Shown here: positions 19,004 through 27,043 of the stretch, one piece after another
Numbering within the stretch: the stretch's first letter is position 1
How the letters are laid out: each line of letters opens with the position of its first letter
Assembly: GCA_963676095.1 (NCBI GenBank)
Contig: OY781040.1
Location: 1,550,001 to 1,614,000 of the forward strand
Length of the DNA: 64,000 bases
From: G963676095 sp963676095
Lineage (GTDB): Bacteria > Bacteroidota > Bacteroidia > Bacteroidales > Prolixibacteraceae
Direction of reading: 5' to 3'
Made by a program: the position numbers and the translations under genes
The notes under the pieces: generated by a model
Told to the model about the DNA's origin: nothing
The model's database searches: none
What the model saw: only the letters and a program-made list of their open reading frames with translations

Positions 19004-19684
19004 ATGGGCAAATTATACCTCGTTCCGACTCCAATAGGCAACCTGGATGACATGACATTCAGGGCCGTCAAAATACTGAAAGAAGTTGACCTGATCCTGG
19101 CCGAAGATACCCGGACATCATCCAAACTTCTGCATCACTTCGGCATTCAAAACAAGCTCAGCTCCCATCATAAATTTAACGAACATCAAACTTCCGGGAA
19201 TATCACGGGGAGGATTGAAGCAGGCGAAAACATTGCTCTTATTTCCGATGCCGGGACCCCGGGGATAAGCGATCCGGGCTTCTTACTGGTTAGGGAATGC
19301 CTGGGAAGAGGAATTGAGGTGGAATGTCTTCCGGGGGCGACCGCATTAATTCCGGCCCTCGTAAACTCAGGGTTTCCCTCCGACAGGTTCTGCTTTGAAG
19401 GATTTTTGCCGGTAAAAAAAGGACGACAGAAAAAATTACAGTCCCTCGTAGAAGAAGAAAGGACAATGATCTTCTACGAGTCGCCCTACCGACTGGTAAA
19501 AACGCTGGAACAATTTCGCAAAATATTCGGAGCAGAAAGACGGGTTTCCGTATCGCGCGAACTTTCCAAAATATACGAGGAAAATTTCAGAGGGACTCTT
19601 ACCACAGCCCTGGATCATTTCAAAGAGAAGACGGTTAAGGGTGAAATCGTAATTGTCCTTGAAGGGAAACAACAAGACGATTGA
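19004..19684 (+). CDS. rsmI: 16S rRNA (cytidine(1402)-2'-O)-methyltransferase
   Basis: 226 residues, tetrapyrrole-methylase fold. The signature stretches PTPIGNLDDMTFRAVKIL, ILAEDTRTSSKLLHHFG and ISDAGTPGISDPGFLLV are all present. It methylates the ribose of C1402 in 16S rRNA with S-adenosylmethionine. It is shorter than E. coli RsmI (286) because it lacks the C-terminal extra domain, which is common in this phylum. The next gene starts 4 bp after its stop, so the two are probably translationally coupled. Confidence 0.93.
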   Translation: MGKLYLVPTPIGNLDDMTFRAVKILKEVDLILAEDTRTSSKLLHHFGIQNKLSSHHKFNEHQTSGNITGRIEAGENIALISDAGTPGISDPGFLLVRECLGRGIEVECLPGATALIPALVNSGFPSDRFCFEGFLPVKKGRQKKLQSLVEEERTMIFYESPYRLVKTLEQFRKIFGAERRVSVSRELSKIYEENFRGTLTTALDHFKEKTVKGEIVIVLEGKQQDD

Positions 19685-19688
19685 TTTG

Positions 19689-20450
19689 ATGCAAATACAC
19701 CGAAAATATGACCACTTGTTTTTCGACCTGGATAATACGCTCTGGGACTTTGATGCAAATGCCAAATCGGCATTGCGGCAAACTGTAAAAGAGATGGGCC
19801 TGGATGAAAACATACCGGATTTTGACTCTTTCTTTGCCTATTATGAACAAGTTAATTCACGCTTGTGGGACGCATACCGGAAACAGGAAATCAGCAAAAC
19901 GGAACTTACAGGCAAACGGTTCGAAATAACACTCGAACACTATGGGATAAATAATATCAACCCTCTCGTGATGAACAACCTGTATCTGGAAGTAATGCCT
20001 ACCTATACACAACTGGTCGACGGGGCACTGGAAACACTCGGTTATCTTAAATCAAAGGGGTATCATTTGCATATTATTACCAACGGATTTAAAGAAGTCC
20101 AATTAAAAAAAATGAAAAACAGCGGTCTGGCCCCTTACTTTGAAAAAATTTTTGTTTCAGAAGAAATCAGCGCCCCAAAACCGGACAAACGAATATTCAG
20201 GCATGCCCTTGTCAACTGTAATGCAAAAAAAGAAAAAAGTCTTATGATCGGGGACTCATGGGACACAGATATCCTGGGAGCAAAAAATGTTGGACTTGCC
20301 CAAGTATTCTTTCAAAGAACATTAGAAAATAATGAAACTACCCCGGAGAATAAAATACCACAATCTTCAAAAAATGTTTTTCTCAGACAGAATCCTCCTC
20401 AAAACACTATCGTTATAAAAAAATTAACTTTATTAACAAATCTTTTATAA
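19689..20450 (+). CDS. HAD family nucleotidase, YjjG-like
   Basis: 253 residues from the ATG at 19689; the frame is open further upstream (to 19653) but that would overlap rsmI, and the family starts close to the DLDNTLWDF motif, which here is at residue 13. The HAD motifs are FFDLDNTLWDF (nucleophile Asp), ITNGF (motif II), Lys in APKPDKRIF (III) and MIGDSWDTDILGA (IV). YjjG-type enzymes dephosphorylate non-canonical pyrimidine nucleotides. The C-terminus is followed by a long A/T-rich non-coding region. Confidence 0.85.
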   Translation: MQIHRKYDHLFFDLDNTLWDFDANAKSALRQTVKEMGLDENIPDFDSFFAYYEQVNSRLWDAYRKQEISKTELTGKRFEITLEHYGINNINPLVMNNLYLEVMPTYTQLVDGALETLGYLKSKGYHLHIITNGFKEVQLKKMKNSGLAPYFEKIFVSEEISAPKPDKRIFRHALVNCNAKKEKSLMIGDSWDTDILGAKNVGLAQVFFQRTLENNETTPENKIPQSSKNVFLRQNPPQNTIVIKKLTLLTNLL

Positions 20451-20546
20451 TTTAAATTTATTCCAAATAAAAACAAACATCCGACTAACTATCAAAGCAT
20501 TACTGTATTGAAATAAAATCCCGGATGATATCCCAAATGTTAAATA

Positions 20547-20562
20547 TGTGACTAATATCATA
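20547..20562. promoter_or_regulatory. CRP-like half-palindrome upstream of susC
   Basis: TGTGACTAATATCATA fits TGTGA-N6-TCACA with one mismatch in the right half. It lies about 28 bp upstream of the -33 element of the promoter at 20590, centred near -75. Bacteroides Cur is a Crp-family protein that activates susC-like genes, so a role is plausible, but a single match of this quality is weak evidence. Confidence 0.3.
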
Positions 20563-20589
20563 TTTATCGAACACCGCCCTGCCTCAACT

Positions 20590-20622
20590 TTTGTTCTTGA
20601 TAAATTTTAATTTTTATTTTTG
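20590..20622 (+). promoter_or_regulatory. consensus Bacteroidota promoter of the first susCD pair
   Basis: TTTG at 20590-20593 and TATTTTTG at 20615-20622 are separated by 21 bp, an exact match to the TTTG-N19-21-TAnnTTTG consensus. Transcription would start near 20629, giving a leader of about 570 nt before the susC ATG at 21200, which is very long. Confidence 0.65.
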
Positions 20623-20628
20623 TAGCAG

Positions 20629-21199
20629 TTACATATTTTTAACAAAAAACAGGAAATTTTTACAGTTTGTGTTAAAAATTGAACTATTGAAAGACACTAA
20701 ATGTTTTATTGAGAAGAAAGTTGTCCAGCTGGATTAAAAGCAACAGATCTGATCGCAGGCAAATATTGCCGGATGTCGAAGAAAAATTTAAGCGGGAATT
20801 AAAGGTTTGGGGGAACACTTGATTTCTGAAATAGAACAAAGGGGGAATTATAAATTTCACTTTTACTAAGGTAAAAACAGGAAAGGCTACAGAAGATAGC
20901 TTTTGTCCGTTTTCTCATTCATTAAGTATAATGGATTAAAGAGGAGAAAAAATCAGCAGGGAAAAAGGATCATTGTTTTTTTAAAATTGAACTTTTTATA
21001 ATTAAAGTTTTACTTAACAAATTGCAGTTCCTGTAGTTTGGGGGAATGAAAGGAACTGTTTGAAAAGAAAAGGGTATAACAAAAATTCTCAAAACATGGC
21101 GTAAAAATGAATTACAGTGCCGGTTTTTCCGGCATTGTAATTCATTGGCTTTTTATTAAAGAAAAGAATGATACTGTTTAATTAATTAAAATTACTTAA
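20629..21199 (+). promoter_or_regulatory. long untranslated leader of susC with two stem-loops
   Basis: This stretch has no convincing gene. Two stem-loops stand near its end. The first pairs CAGTTCC (21025-21031) with GGAACTG (21052-21058) and shows TTTGGGGGAA in its loop. The second pairs 21108-21123 with 21129-21144 (CCGG-TTTTT-CCGG centre, one G-T pair) and is followed by TTGGCTTTTTATT, terminator-like. TTTGGGGGAA also occurs at 20806-20815. A conditional terminator or a protein/RNA-binding leader is possible. Confidence 0.45.
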
Positions 21200-24100
21200 A
21201 TGAAAAAATTCGCGTTACTATTTGCAATTTTTGCAATTGGTTTGCAGTCTGTATGGGCACAAACCAATGAAATTACAGGTACGGTAACTTCTGCGGAAGA
21301 CGGAAGTTCCATACCTGGAGTTTCAGTATCTGTCAAGGGGAGCACACTTGGAACAATCACCGACCTTGATGGAAAATATATAATAAAAGTACCACCTGTT
21401 GCAAAAACCTTAGTATTTTCGTTTGTGGGGATGCAGGCCAAAGAAGTTGAAATTACCGGGAATACGATTAATGTAGTGCTACAACCGGAAGTAGTCGGCC
21501 TTAACGAGGTTGTGGTAACTGCTCTAGGAATTTCAAGAGAGAAGAAATCGCTTGGATATGCCGTGCAGGAAGTTAATGGAGACGATGTAAACTCTGTCAA
21601 ATCAGATAACTTTGCCACCTCCCTGTCCGGACGTGTTTCGGGCGTGCATGTACAAAACAACACCAACTTTGGAGGTTCTACCAATGTCATCATCCGGGGA
21701 CAGTCATCCCTGACACAGAGCAACCAGGCGTTGTTCGTAATCGACGGGGTTCCGATTGATAACTCCAACTCAAACAACGATTCAGAACTAACAGGAAGGA
21801 ATGGGTATGACTATGGGAATACGGCTTCCGACATTAATCCCAACGATATCGAATCAATCAGTGTTTTGAAAGGCGCCGCAGCAACTGCTCTTTACGGGTC
21901 AAGGGCTGCAAACGGAGTGATCCTGATCACGACAAAAAAAGGGATAGCCAATAAAGGGCGTGGTCTGGGAGTAAAAGTCAGTTCAAATATTACGGTCAGC
22001 AAAATCGATAAAAGTACCTTCCCTAAATATCAGAAAGAATATGGTGGCGGCTATGGACCTTATTACAGCGAGACTGATCACCCGGGTCTTGAATACATAG
22101 ACATTAACGGAGACGATGTCAACGAATGGGTAGTTCCCTTTTACGAAGATGCTTCACGCGGAGAAAAATTTGATCCGAATCTGATGGTTTACCAATGGGA
22201 CGCTTTCGTGCCGGAATCAGAGAATTATGGAAAGGCGACCCCATGGGTAGCTGGAAAGCATGGCCCGGATACCTTCTTTGAAACTGCCGTCAGTACAACC
22301 AACAATATTGATATCTCCGGAGGCGATGATGCCACCACTTACCGCTTTTCGTATATGAACATGGACCAAAGCGGCGTAATGCCGAACAGCTCTTTGAAGA
22401 AAAACAGCGCCCTTTTCAGCGGGACGCGTAAGATCCTGGACAACCTGAAAGTGACCTCTTCCATGAACTACATCTATACCCATGGAAAAGGAAGGCCTTC
22501 TACCGGGTACAATGATAATATTATGGGTAGTTTTCGTCAGTGGTTCCAGGTAAATGCAGACATAAAAGAAATGGAACGTCTTTACAAAGCGACCGGGCGC
22601 AATGTGACCTGGAACAGAACCTATTATGACGACAGCACTCCTGCTTACTGGGACAACCCTTACTGGATCCGTTATGAAAATTATGAAGAAGATAACAGAA
22701 GCCGTCTGATTGGCTATGTCCAGGCCGACTGGGACATTACTGACTATTTAAGTGCCATGGGCCGGGTTTCTATAGATACCTACAGCGAACTTCAGGAAGA
22801 ACGGAAAGCGGTCGGTTCTGTTGCCGGTGAATTCGGCGTAGGTTCTAATGGCAGCCGGGCAAGTGTCACTTCCGGTTATTCACGGTTCGACAGAAGTTTC
22901 AGGGAAACTAACGTGGACTTTATGTTGAATTTACATAAAAAACTGACTGAGAATCTGGATCTAACAGCACTGTTGGGTACAAATATCCGCCGGTCGAAAA
23001 ATGACCAGGTTTTTGCTTCGACCAACAACGGACTGGCTGTTGCCGGAACATATGCTTTAAGTAACAGCCTGGACCCGATGCTTCCGCCGGAAGAACTGCT
23101 GGCAAAAATTGGGATAAACGGGATCTTTGCCAGCGCTTCATTAGGTTACCAAAACACACTGTTCCTGGATGCGACATTACGCCGGGATCAGTCATCGACC
23201 CTGAAGAAAAGCGAGAATTCGTATTATTACCCATCGGTAACCACCAGTTTTATTTTTTCCAACCTGTTGAAAAAGGATTGGATTTCACTTGGCAAACTTC
23301 GCTTAAATTACGCGCAGGTAGGAAATAGCGCGCCTGCTTTACACCTGAAAGACACCTATTCGGTAAATGCTTCTTTTAGCGGCACATCCATGGCGACAAC
23401 CCCCGATACAAAGAATAATCCGGACCTGAAAAATGAAAGTCAAAAATCCTGGGAAGGAGGTCTTGAAATGAATTTTCTGCAAAACAGGGTAGGCTTCGAC
23501 CTTGCACTTTATAAGACCAATACCTTCGACCAGTTAATTCCGCTTCCCGTTTCCTTTGCAACCGGTTACTATTCGAAATGGATCAATGCCGGAGAAATCC
23601 AGAATAAAGGGATTGAATTAACACTGAGCGGCACCCCGGTCCGGACAAGAGATTTCCGCTGGGATATTAATATCAACTGGGCCAGGGACAAAAATAAAGT
23701 CATCTCCTTGTATAGAGACAATTCAGGACAGGAGGTAGAGAACCTTCAGATCAATAGTGGTGCGCTACAGGGAGGTGTTTCAATCAATGCCCGGGTAGGA
23801 CAACCTTATGGAACGATCAACGGGTCCGATTATGTATATGACGAAAAGACCGGGAAAAGGGTTGTAGACGAAGACGGATATTACGAAATATCTTCGAGAA
23901 ACGATATCGTTCTCGGGAACTATAATCCGGACTGGACAGGGGGCATCAGCAATACCGTTACCTACAAAAATGTATCAATGAGCTTCCTGATTGATGTCCA
24001 GCACGGAGGAGATATATTCTCTCTTGATCTATGGTACGGAATGGGAACCGGTCTGTATAAGGAAACAGCTGGGAATAATGACCTGGGAAATCCCAAAAGA

Positions 24101-24505
24101 GATCCGATCGTCACCGCCGGCGATGGCTACGCATCCACCAGCGGAGGTACGATCAATGAAGGTGTCCACGAAGACGGTACGACTAATACAACAAGGATCA
24201 GCAATGAAGATTATGATGCTGATGGCTGGGATGTCAGTCCGAACAAACGCTTTGTTTACGACGCTTCCTTTATCAAGCTCCGGGAATTGACCCTGACTTA
24301 TAAATTCCCCAAGGAATTACTGGCAAAAACATTCCTGGCTGATGCGTCGATCGGCTTTGTCGGTTCCAACCTGTGGATCATTCACAAAAACCTGCCTTAT
24401 GCCGACCCCGAAGCCAGTCAGAGCTCCGGAAATATCCAGGGATGGCAAAGTGGCGTTATGCCGGCAACAAGGAACTTCGGATTCACATTAAACGTTTCAT
24501 TCTAA
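21200..24505 (+). CDS. SusC/RagA family TonB-linked outer membrane transporter
   Basis: 1101 residues. Signal peptide MKKFALLFAIFAIGLQSVWAQ, then a carboxypeptidase-regulatory-like beta-sandwich (about 25-100: ITGTVTSAEDGSSIPGVSVS), then the SusC signature LNEVVVTALG and the plug (VIIRGQSSLTQSNQALFVID, GAAATALYGSRAANGVILIT), then a 22-strand barrel. There is no STN domain, so it is not linked to a FecR/sigma pair. It works with the SusD-like protein encoded 12 bp downstream to import an oligosaccharide or similar nutrient. The first 110 residues and the 35 bp before the ATG closely match the SusC at 27044, whereas the rest does not. Confidence 0.95.
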   Translation: MKKFALLFAIFAIGLQSVWAQTNEITGTVTSAEDGSSIPGVSVSVKGSTLGTITDLDGKYIIKVPPVAKTLVFSFVGMQAKEVEITGNTINVVLQPEVVGLNEVVVTALGISREKKSLGYAVQEVNGDDVNSVKSDNFATSLSGRVSGVHVQNNTNFGGSTNVIIRGQSSLTQSNQALFVIDGVPIDNSNSNNDSELTGRNGYDYGNTASDINPNDIESISVLKGAAATALYGSRAANGVILITTKKGIANKGRGLGVKVSSNITVSKIDKSTFPKYQKEYGGGYGPYYSETDHPGLEYIDINGDDVNEWVVPFYEDASRGEKFDPNLMVYQWDAFVPESENYGKATPWVAGKHGPDTFFETAVSTTNNIDISGGDDATTYRFSYMNMDQSGVMPNSSLKKNSALFSGTRKILDNLKVTSSMNYIYTHGKGRPSTGYNDNIMGSFRQWFQVNADIKEMERLYKATGRNVTWNRTYYDDSTPAYWDNPYWIRYENYEEDNRSRLIGYVQADWDITDYLSAMGRVSIDTYSELQEERKAVGSVAGEFGVGSNGSRASVTSGYSRFDRSFRETNVDFMLNLHKKLTENLDLTALLGTNIRRSKNDQVFASTNNGLAVAGTYALSNSLDPMLPPEELLAKIGINGIFASASLGYQNTLFLDATLRRDQSSTLKKSENSYYYPSVTTSFIFSNLLKKDWISLGKLRLNYAQVGNSAPALHLKDTYSVNASFSGTSMATTPDTKNNPDLKNESQKSWEGGLEMNFLQNRVGFDLALYKTNTFDQLIPLPVSFATGYYSKWINAGEIQNKGIELTLSGTPVRTRDFRWDININWARDKNKVISLYRDNSGQEVENLQINSGALQGGVSINARVGQPYGTINGSDYVYDEKTGKRVVDEDGYYEISSRNDIVLGNYNPDWTGGISNTVTYKNVSMSFLIDVQHGGDIFSLDLWYGMGTGLYKETAGNNDLGNPKRDPIVTAGDGYASTSGGTINEGVHEDGTTNTTRISNEDYDADGWDVSPNKRFVYDASFIKLRELTLTYKFPKELLAKTFLADASIGFVGSNLWIIHKNLPYADPEASQSSGNIQGWQSGVMPATRNFGFTLNVSF

Positions 24506-24517
24506 AATCAATTTATC

Positions 24518-26122
24518 ATGAAAAAAATATATCTCATAATCCTGCTAACCGGATCCGTATTGTATGGATGTACGGACAAATTCGACGATTACAACACTGA
24601 TGAGAAAAATCCGGAAACAGTAACCGGTGAAAGCCTGTTCTCAAATGCCCAAAAGGAACTATGCGACCAAATCACGTCAACCAATGTCAATCAAAATATC
24701 TGGAAATTATGGGCACAGTACTGGACAGAAACAACCTATACGGACGAGGCAAATTATAATATCATCTCCAGGAATATCCCCCAAAATGTTTTCCGCTACT
24801 ATTACCGGACTACGCTGATGGACCTTTATCAGGCAGACAGCATTATCAATGCGACTGGCGCAGCTTTCGGAGAAGATGAGGCAGTTTACAAAAACAAGCT
24901 GTACATCATTGACATCCTGGAAGTCTATTCTTACCAAAGACTGGTCGATATTTTCGGGATGGTCCCCTACACAGAAGCATTGGATATCGATAACAACATT
25001 TATCCTGCATATGATAAAGGTTCTGACATATATGCAGACCTGCTGGACAGGCTTAATGCAGATATTGCAGGGCTTGACCCCACACAGGACAGCTTTGGAT
25101 CAGCAGAAGACCTTTATTATAGCGGAGATGTTTCAAAATGGATCAAGTTTGCCAATACACTGAAAATAAAACTGGGCATCTCAATTGCCGACTACGATGC
25201 CACGATGGCCAAAGAAGCTGTTGAATCAGGCGTTAACGGATGTTTCGCATCAAACGATGATGACTGTCTGATGACTTATCTGCAGGCCTCTCCGAACTAC
25301 AACCCGCTTTATGCAGATCTGGTCGCTACCGGACGTCATGATTTTGTGATAGCCAATACACTGACCGATGTAATGAACGACCTGAATGATCCGAGAATGG
25401 CTGCCTACTTTTCCAATCCGGTTACCTTCCCTTATCAGACTGATGATGACGGGAACAAACTGGATACAACACTAACGACTGGAAACGGCAAGCTATTGCT
25501 TTATACAGATGTTGACGGTAATGATTCACTTGTTTATAAAACAACTCCATTTACTCTGTCTCCGTCGGATGCACATGATAAAACTGTCAAAATTTATTCG
25601 GGAGGGAAATATGGCTACTCAAGTCCGTTTGCCCAGTATTCTCATATTGCAGATGCTATCCAGGAACCTGACTTTAACGGGATCCTCATGACCTACAGCG
25701 AAGTTCAGTTCTACCTGGCAGAAGCTGCCGCAAGGGGATATGATGTCCCTCAGACCACAGAAGAATATTATAATGAAGGGATCCGGGCTTCATTTGATTT
25801 CTGGGGAGTTTCAGGAGCCGATGACTATGTAAGCAACCCGGATGTTGCCTACACAACAGCAGAGGGCACCTGGAAACAAAAAATCGGGACCCAGTCATGG
25901 CTGGCCTCTTATACCCGCGGTCTTGTCGGCTATACCACATGGCGGAGGCTGGACTATCCAATCCTGAATATTGCCAAGTCGATCAAGACCTATGATGAAA
26001 TCCCGGTCCGTTTTACCTTCCCGGTTAACGAACAAACACTGAATAAGACCAATTACGATGCTGCGGCGGAAGCAATAGGCGGAGATGAACTGACCACAAA
26101 AATTTTCTGGGACAAATATTAG
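24518..26122 (+). CDS. SusD/RagB family nutrient-binding lipoprotein (SusD-like_2 type)
   Basis: 534 residues. A lipobox (LTGSVLYGCTDKFDDYNTDE, Cys18) places it on the outer membrane, where it forms the lid of the SusC barrel. The body is helical TPR-like; the motifs KLWAQYWTETTY, GILMTYSEVQFYLAEAAARG and VRFTFPVNEQTLN are typical of the SusD-like_2 group, often found with peptide or glycan transporters. It is the last gene of its operon; a strong terminator begins 58 bp after the stop. Confidence 0.93.
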   Translation: MKKIYLIILLTGSVLYGCTDKFDDYNTDEKNPETVTGESLFSNAQKELCDQITSTNVNQNIWKLWAQYWTETTYTDEANYNIISRNIPQNVFRYYYRTTLMDLYQADSIINATGAAFGEDEAVYKNKLYIIDILEVYSYQRLVDIFGMVPYTEALDIDNNIYPAYDKGSDIYADLLDRLNADIAGLDPTQDSFGSAEDLYYSGDVSKWIKFANTLKIKLGISIADYDATMAKEAVESGVNGCFASNDDDCLMTYLQASPNYNPLYADLVATGRHDFVIANTLTDVMNDLNDPRMAAYFSNPVTFPYQTDDDGNKLDTTLTTGNGKLLLYTDVDGNDSLVYKTTPFTLSPSDAHDKTVKIYSGGKYGYSSPFAQYSHIADAIQEPDFNGILMTYSEVQFYLAEAAARGYDVPQTTEEYYNEGIRASFDFWGVSGADDYVSNPDVAYTTAEGTWKQKIGTQSWLASYTRGLVGYTTWRRLDYPILNIAKSIKTYDEIPVRFTFPVNEQTLNKTNYDAAAEAIGGDELTTKIFWDKY

Positions 26123-26180
26123 AAAGATGCTTTCTGTTCATCAATTATAATATTTGCAGAAATACGACAAACTCACTTTA

Positions 26181-26217
26181 AAAAGAGGCTGCCCGCGAGA
26201 GGCCAGCCTCTTTTTTT
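26181..26217 (+). terminator. terminator of the first susCD operon
   Basis: AAAAGAGGCTG (26181-26191) pairs with CAGCCTC plus TTTT (26204-26214) across a 12-nt loop and is followed by a run of seven T. A clear intrinsic terminator. Confidence 0.9.
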
Positions 26218-26349
26218 ATAGGCACCACGCTCTGAAATAAAGCAGGTCCCGGGAAAAAGAATCCGATTTACGGGTTCTGACGGCTTCTATCAAGGACAGG
26301 GTGTAGTGTTTATCAAATCGCTCAGGCTTTCTTTACCATGTCGGTACAT

Positions 26350-26590
26350 TCGCAAAATTTGGACAGTTCATCCAGAATGTTGCTGAAAGCTTTACAGAAA
26401 TTGGACAAGGTCCCCGCCACTCCAAGGGAAGCTTATCCAATTTGGATAACGTCCCCAACACTTCGAGAGAAGCTTATCCAATTTGGACAAGGTCCCCTGC
26501 TCCTTCCGGGAAGGCTGTCCAATTTGGATAAGGTCCCCCGCGCGTCGCGGGAAACCGATCCAAATTGGACAGGTTCCCTCGTATCTCCTC
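26350..26590. repeat. tandem array of six units with 41-bp period
   Basis: A near-palindromic core, TCCAATTTGGA or a close variant, recurs with AATTTGGAC/T starting at 26356, 26398, 26439, 26480, 26521 and 26562, so steps of 42, 41, 41, 41 and 41 bp. After each core comes AAGGTCCC or similar, then a variable part. In three units the variable part is itself a small hairpin with different sequence (CTTCGAGAGAAG; CCTTCCGGGAAGG; CCCGCGCGTCGCGGG), which suggests compensating change. The period is not a multiple of three and the frames differ from unit to unit, so this is not a repeat protein. It lies between the susD terminator and the next susC promoter. Confidence 0.85.
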
Positions 26591-26908
26591 CGGACGTTAA
26601 AACAGGTGACTGCGCCCCAACAAATCATCCCATTCTTCTCTGACAGATTGTCAACAAAAACTTTTATTATTTATTACTATTGACAACATATAAATTATAA
26701 GAATTTTATTCATATAAAAAACTGTAAACAAGACAGATAAATAGCAAACACAAAAAACAGCTTAAATACTGTCTTACCAGTATTTAATTAATTGCAGTAT
26801 AAATATTCTTTTAACCTGAAAAAACAAAAAAATGGAGGTTGTTCTAAATTTTTCCGTTAATACAAATTAACATTTGATATAAAATAAGTTAAAATTCAAC
26901 TATTTTCT

Positions 26909-26916
26909 TATTTTTG
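26909..26916 (+). promoter_or_regulatory. Bacteroidota -7 element (TATTTTTG) of the second susCD pair
   Basis: TATTTTTG is identical to the -7 element of the first susC. No exact TTTG stands 19-21 bp upstream (AGTT is there). Transcription would start near 26923, with a 120-nt leader. In that leader AAATGGTTAT and ATAATCATTT (26928-26937, 26946-26955) can pair, with a G-run (TTTGGGGGG, 26937-26945) in the loop. Confidence 0.45.
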
Positions 26917-27043
26917 CAGATGGAGTCAAATGGTTATTTGGGGGGATAATCATTTGGTGATAGAGGGTAAAATTTCTTAAATCAAAAATTCTTTTGGTCT
27001 ATATATCTAGTAATGATGCTGTTTAATTATTAAAATTATTTCT

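Noticed and set aside
26350..26590. CRISPR array
   Set aside because: The conserved core is only about 11-18 bp, units are 41 bp, spacers are related hairpins and no cas genes are present.
26338..26643. 101-codon plus-strand frame and antisense frames across the 41-bp array
   Set aside because: The period is not a multiple of three, so each unit is read in another frame; product is low in complexity with no start context.
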